From the NCBI GenBank assembly GCA_050287605.1, contig JBNKCG010000001.1, forward strand, positions 1-64,000: a DNA stretch of 64,000 nt. Reading direction: 5' to 3'. A model generated the notes under the pieces. That model saw only the letters and a list, made by a program, of their open reading frames with translations, searched no databases and had not been told where the DNA came from. The stretch's first letter is position 1. The number at the start of each line of letters is the position of its first letter. Positions 60,846 through 64,000 of the stretch are shown here, piece by piece. A program made the translations under genes and the position numbers. This DNA is from QQUJ01 sp050287605 (lineage in GTDB: Bacteria; Pseudomonadota; Gammaproteobacteria; QQUJ01).

Positions 60846-61245
60846 GAACCGCCCTCACGAAGGCGTCGTAGTCGCGGTAGTAGTCCTGCTCGGCGTAGAA
60901 ATCTGACGCCAGCACCATCAGCACCGATCCCGAGGAGAAGTTGTCGATCCAGCGCCAGATCATCGGCGGCACGTACAGCCCATAGTACGAGCGGTTGAGA
61001 TGAAAGCTGCGCTTGTCACGACCGTCGTCGAGATGGATGTCGAAGCTGCCGGACATGGCGATGAAGAACTGATGCAGCGTGCGATGGGCGTGCGCGCCGC
61101 GTTCGGCACCGCCAGGCACGTCGTAAAGATAGTAAACGCGCCGAACCTCGAAAGGGATGTGGCGTCCACCCTCGATGAAGGTGAGGTTGCCCCGCTGATC
61201 GTGAACGATGGGGAGCTCGACGATACGGCACTGCTCAACGCTCAT
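60838..61245 (-). CDS. dTDP-4-keto-6-deoxyglucose ketoisomerase (FdtA/QdtA family cupin)
   Basis: 135 residues, cupin of the WxcM-like/FdtA family. Seen are RGNLTFIEGGRHIPFEVRRV, RGAHAHRTLHQFF with the catalytic histidines, and YVPPMIWRWIDNFSSGSVLM. It moves the keto group from C4 to C3 on the RmlB product. The two histidines fit FdtA and QdtA alike, so galacto or gluco product cannot be told by eye. ATG 61245 lies inside the end of the acyltransferase gene (11-base overlap). Confidence 0.9.
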   Translation of the reverse strand: MSVEQCRIVELPIVHDQRGNLTFIEGGRHIPFEVRRVYYLYDVPGGAERGAHAHRTLHQFFIAMSGSFDIHLDDGRDKRSFHLNRSYYGLYVPPMIWRWIDNFSSGSVLMVLASDFYAEQDYYRDYDAFVRAVHE

Positions 61246-62227
61246 GCTCGGTTCCCTTAAGATCGATCGAATAGTGGTCGTAGGTGCAGGTCCCGGCGCC
61301 GAATTCGCGTTTGTACTGTGCCAACCCAGCGTTGAGCCGCCGTCCGCCCTCTTCCGTGCTGATGCCGAAATCGAAATAGCGCGCACCGTCCGCTTGCGCC
61401 GCCGCGATGGCGTGTTCCAGAACGGCGTCGAGCGCCGCCACCGCACGGCCGGCTTCGCTGGCGACGCTGTACTGGACGTGCACCGCCCGCGGGCATGCGA
61501 ACAACACAGCGCCGGCCACGACCGTATCGCCGTACACGGCGGCCAGAAATCGGATCTGCGTCGGGAAACGGGTATGCAGATCCAGCATCTCTTCGAGGCT
61601 GTGGACCGGATGGACTCCGTGACGCGCCTGCAGCGTAGCGGTCACCACCGGCCACAGCGCCGCAGCGTGCCCGACGCCCTCCACCACCCGCACGCCCGCC
61701 TGATCCGCTTTTCGCAGAGCGCGACGGCGGCGCGTACTGAGCGCACCTCGCGCCGCGAGGTCGATGGTGGCGGAAAGATCGCTGCGCACCCACCGGGCAC
61801 CGCTGCGAAACAGCGCGTAGCGGTCGACCTCCGTCGGCATGGCGTGATAGAAGTGCGGAACTGCCTTGTAGTGCAACCGTGCGAAACCCTGATCCGCATA
61901 GCAGCGAATTGCGGCATTCAACGCCGCACGCACCGCGTCGTCGTCGAGTGACGGGGACACGACCAACCCGCCGTAGGTCGCCCCGGGATGGCTGACGACA
62001 CAAGCCGGCTCCGCGGGATCCACCGCCGCCGGCAACACCGCCACCGGTGATTCCCCTTGAAGCAGCAGCAACGATGCGTCGCGAAACCGGTCACCGTGAT
62101 AGGAGAGAAAGCGCCGGCTGTGGAGAAAGGTGGCGTTGGGGGAGCGCGACACCAACTCATCCCAAGACTCCGCCCACTCGGGCGTGAAGGCCACGGCGTC
62201 CAGCGTATCGACGTGAGACGATTCCAT
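61235..62227 (-). CDS. GNAT/FemAB-type acyltransferase (candidate amino-sugar N-acyltransferase)
   Basis: 330 residues with the doubled GNAT layout of FemAB/BioF2-like proteins: an N-terminal half with FLHSRRFLSYHGDRF and HPGATYGGLVV, and a C-terminal half with AGAVLFACPRAVHVQYSVAS and YFDFGISTEEGGRRLNAGLA. Such proteins often acylate amino groups in cell-surface or glycoprotein sugars. It directly precedes fdtA-like and fdtB-like genes, so acylation of the 3-amino sugar is likely. This is inference. Confidence 0.75.
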   Translation of the reverse strand: MESSHVDTLDAVAFTPEWAESWDELVSRSPNATFLHSRRFLSYHGDRFRDASLLLLQGESPVAVLPAAVDPAEPACVVSHPGATYGGLVVSPSLDDDAVRAALNAAIRCYADQGFARLHYKAVPHFYHAMPTEVDRYALFRSGARWVRSDLSATIDLAARGALSTRRRRALRKADQAGVRVVEGVGHAAALWPVVTATLQARHGVHPVHSLEEMLDLHTRFPTQIRFLAAVYGDTVVAGAVLFACPRAVHVQYSVASEAGRAVAALDAVLEHAIAAAQADGARYFDFGISTEEGGRRLNAGLAQYKREFGAGTCTYDHYSIDLKGTEHER

Positions 62228-62230
62228 TCG

Positions 62231-63145
62231 CTACGCCTCGGCGCGGGCGACGCCAAAGCCCGTCGCACCGTATCCGTTGCCGTTGTAGAAGAGATAGGTG
62301 CCGAAGGCTGTCGGCTGGACGCAGGCCAGACCCTGCATCTGCGAATCCCAGCCCTGCGCCGAGCGCTCGATGCCGGCCTTGGCGTCGTCGCGCTCCCAGT
62401 GCAAACCGTCTTGCGATTCAGCGTACGCCAAACGATAGCCATCGCGTTGCGAACGGGCGCTGAACCACATCCGGTAGCGCTCCCCGTCGCGCACCACCCA
62501 AGGTCGGCCCAAGCCGTGTTCGTCTCCACCCCGCGGACGCAAACAGACTTGCCCCACTGCGCCCCAGCGGCGACCGTCGGGCGATTCCAGGTGACGGATT
62601 TCATAACCGGGAATCGCCTTGCCGCCACTATCCAACCAACTGTCTCCGCCCACGTACCACATGCGCCAACGGCCGTTTTCACGCATCACGTTGGGGGCGG
62701 TGCGAAAATAGAGCTCCTGGTCGGAACGCTCCAACACCGGCACCTGCGAAACTCGCTGAAAATGCTCGCCCCCGTCTTCGCTCACCGCCAACCCGGCGAG
62801 CAGGGTGTATGGAAAATCCACCCCGCGCTGCCAACCGACGTAATACAACCAGAGGCGCCCGGCATCGGCAACGACGCAGGTCGGACTGACCCCGTGCTCG
62901 TCGAACGTACCGTTGCGTCCCACGTCGAGTACCGGCTCGGGTGAGACGGCGAGCACGCGCGTGGGATCCTCCGCCGCTACATCCACGTAACCGATGCGTC
63001 CAATCTGATCGTCGTCCAGGAACGCGACGTAGACCCGGACAGTGCGCTCATCGCGCAGCCAGCTGGTGGGCAGGTAGGCGCGACTGCGCGCCCACGACGA
63101 ATCGTTGTCGGCGCAGTAGACGCGGCCCAGTTTGTGCCACCGCAC
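62231..63145 (-). CDS. Beta-propeller glycosidase-like protein
   Basis: 304 residues with repeating W/Y-rich blade motifs (WRMWYVGGDSWLDSGGK, GERYRMWFSARSQRDGYRLA, SQDGLHWERD), the five-bladed GH32/GH43-type pattern. Similar proteins occur in O-antigen and glycosylation clusters without a proven reaction. No signal peptide, so cytoplasmic. I start at GTG 63145 because GGAG lies seven bases upstream; the longer frame at 63223 runs into the next gene. Confidence 0.7.
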   Translation of the reverse strand: MRWHKLGRVYCADNDSSWARSRAYLPTSWLRDERTVRVYVAFLDDDQIGRIGYVDVAAEDPTRVLAVSPEPVLDVGRNGTFDEHGVSPTCVVADAGRLWLYYVGWQRGVDFPYTLLAGLAVSEDGGEHFQRVSQVPVLERSDQELYFRTAPNVMRENGRWRMWYVGGDSWLDSGGKAIPGYEIRHLESPDGRRWGAVGQVCLRPRGGDEHGLGRPWVVRDGERYRMWFSARSQRDGYRLAYAESQDGLHWERDDAKAGIERSAQGWDSQMQGLACVQPTAFGTYLFYNGNGYGATGFGVARAEA

Positions 63146-63149
63146 CCGG

Positions 63150-63830
63150 CTACTCCACGATCTTGAAGTAATCCAGCGCCGAAACGCGCGCCAGCTCGGG
63201 TTTGATCGGCTTGTAAAATGCACCGCGCTCGGTGTCGCGGAAGATCACCACGTTGGGGCCCAGCCAGCAGTCGGGCGCGATGTTGACGTTGTTGGCGATG
63301 GTGGCGTTGACGCCCAGGAAACAGTGTGCACCGACGGTCACGAAACCCGACACCACCACGTGCGAGGAGACAAAGCAGTGATCGCCGATGGTGGAGTGGT
63401 GCCCGATATGATTCCCGCTCCACAGGATGGTATTGTCCCCAATCCTCACGAAGGGCTGCACCACGTTGTTCTCGAAGATGAAGACGTGTTCGCCCATCTC
63501 CACGTTGCGCCAGACGAAGGCGCGACTGCTCACGTAACTGGCCGGCCGATATCCCTTGGCCTTGGCTGCACCGAGCAACCGTTCGCGCAACCGATTGAGC
63601 TGACCGTAGGTGACGGCGACGAAGACCTGGTGTTCCTGCGGTGCAAACCGCTGCTCCATGGTCTCGAAGTCCACCACTGGCAAATCGTGAAGCGAGTCGC
63701 GCTTGCGGTACGCGGACTCCACTGCAAACCCGACCACCGACAGCGGTGAATCGTGGTCGAAATATTCGTGGGCGATCTCGGCGAATGCGCTGTCGCCGAC
63801 GATCACAACCTTCTGGGGCGTCGTATCCAT
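63150..63830 (-). CDS. Left-handed beta-helix sugar acyltransferase (PglD/NeuD-like)
   Basis: 226 residues: an N-terminal Rossmann-like part (KVVIVGDSAFAEIAHEYF) and a C-terminal hexapeptide-repeat helix (GNHIGHHSTIGDHCFVSSHV, TVGAHCFLGVNATIANNVNI, CWLGPNVVIF). The His pair in GHHSTIG is where PglD has its catalytic His. It would acetylate a nucleotide-activated amino sugar, competing with the GNAT-type gene as the FdtC/QdtC equivalent. ATG 63830 with a GAGGTG site is preferred to the GTG at 63842. Confidence 0.82.
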   Translation of the reverse strand: MDTTPQKVVIVGDSAFAEIAHEYFDHDSPLSVVGFAVESAYRKRDSLHDLPVVDFETMEQRFAPQEHQVFVAVTYGQLNRLRERLLGAAKAKGYRPASYVSSRAFVWRNVEMGEHVFIFENNVVQPFVRIGDNTILWSGNHIGHHSTIGDHCFVSSHVVVSGFVTVGAHCFLGVNATIANNVNIAPDCWLGPNVVIFRDTERGAFYKPIKPELARVSALDYFKIVE

Positions 63831-63838
63831 GTCACACC

Positions 63839-64000
63839 TCACGGTCGTACGAAAAGCAGGTCTTCACGGCGGTTGGCCATCGGCAGGTCAGGCGCCTGCG
63901 GCAGGATATAGGCGTCGTAGCCTGCAGCCCGCGCCCGTTGCAGCAGTCCGACCACCACGGCATCGTCCATCTGCCCCGGTTCGAGCAGGTTGAACGCCAC
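63839..64000 (-). CDS. C-terminal end of an unrecognised protein, cut by window
   Basis: The last 53 residues of a gene that continues beyond the window, ending RREDLLFVRP with TGA at 63839-63841. The visible part (helix VVVGLLQRARAAGYDAYILP) might be the end of a GNAT-type or another sugar-cluster enzyme, but it is too short to assign. It ends 8 bases before the PglD-like start, so it belongs to the same operon. Confidence 0.6.
   Translation of the reverse strand: MAFNLLEPGQMDDAVVVGLLQRARAAGYDAYILPQAPDLPMANRREDLLFVRP

Noticed and set aside
1..64000. CRISPR arrays, insertion sequences, prophage or integrase genes
   Set aside because: No regularly spaced repeats, transposase motifs or phage genes found by eye; the only notable direct repeats are within cheA.

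Overview
The window is a GC-rich gammaproteobacterial chromosome segment. Evidence for this is the nadC/ampD and ileS-lspA housekeeping context, ispB-type prenyl synthase, MurJ, and a polar-flagellum and chemotaxis locus in the Pseudomonas/Vibrio-type order with FleQ, FlhF, FleN, ParC and ParP. I cannot name the species; a free-living polar flagellate, perhaps Chromatiales-like, fits best. No insertion sequence, phage or CRISPR array was seen.

Region 1 (1-14.66 kb) is housekeeping. A truncated nadC diverges from a tight plus-strand unit: two DUF1538 membrane proteins, a P-II-like protein, a CBS-domain protein and ampD. The DUF1538/P-II-like/CBS quartet sits exactly where nadC and ampD are direct divergent neighbours in enterics. 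Then come murJ-ribF-ileS-lspA (minus), rpsT (plus, UUG start), rplU-rpmA-obgE-proB (minus), ispB (plus) and tRNA-Pro(CGG), closed by a bidirectional terminator at 14.62 kb.

Region 2 (14.66-50.0 kb, all minus strand) is an almost uninterrupted flagellar and chemotaxis locus. Read in the direction of transcription it runs fliC-flaG-fliD-fliS-fliT-pilZ-like, fleQ, fleS-fleR, fliE-F-G-H-I-J, fliK, fliL-M-N-O-P-Q-R-flhB-flhA-flhF-fleN-fliA-cheY-cheZ-cheA-cheB-motC-motD-parC-parP, and cheW-small protein-DUF2802. Candidate promoters form a hierarchy: a sigma-70 site before fleQ, sigma-54 (GG-N10-GC) sites before fleS, fliE, fliK, fliL, fliD and cheW, and a sigma-28 site before fliC. The rod, hook and ring flg genes, flgM and cheR are not in the window.

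Region 3 (50.05-64.0 kb, minus strand) is a sugar and glycosyltransferase island directly upstream of the flagellin gene. It holds rmlB-A-C-D for dTDP-L-rhamnose, an FdtA/QdtA-type ketoisomerase and FdtB/QdtB-type aminotransferase for a dTDP-3-amino-3,6-dideoxyhexose, two candidate acyltransferases (GNAT-fold and left-handed beta-helix), a beta-propeller protein, a TPR-glycosyltransferase fusion, and a 1478-residue protein with several GT-A domains and a GT-B-like C-terminal part. RmlB makes the intermediate shared by both sugar pathways. Position next to fliC suggests flagellin glycosylation, although an O-antigen or other surface glycan role is not excluded.

The least described elements are the DUF1538/P-II-like/CBS quartet, a 58-residue proline-rich protein between cheW and the DUF2802 gene whose C-terminus resembles that of FliK, repeats in the CheA linker, and several dyad or hairpin elements in flagellar leaders and promoters.
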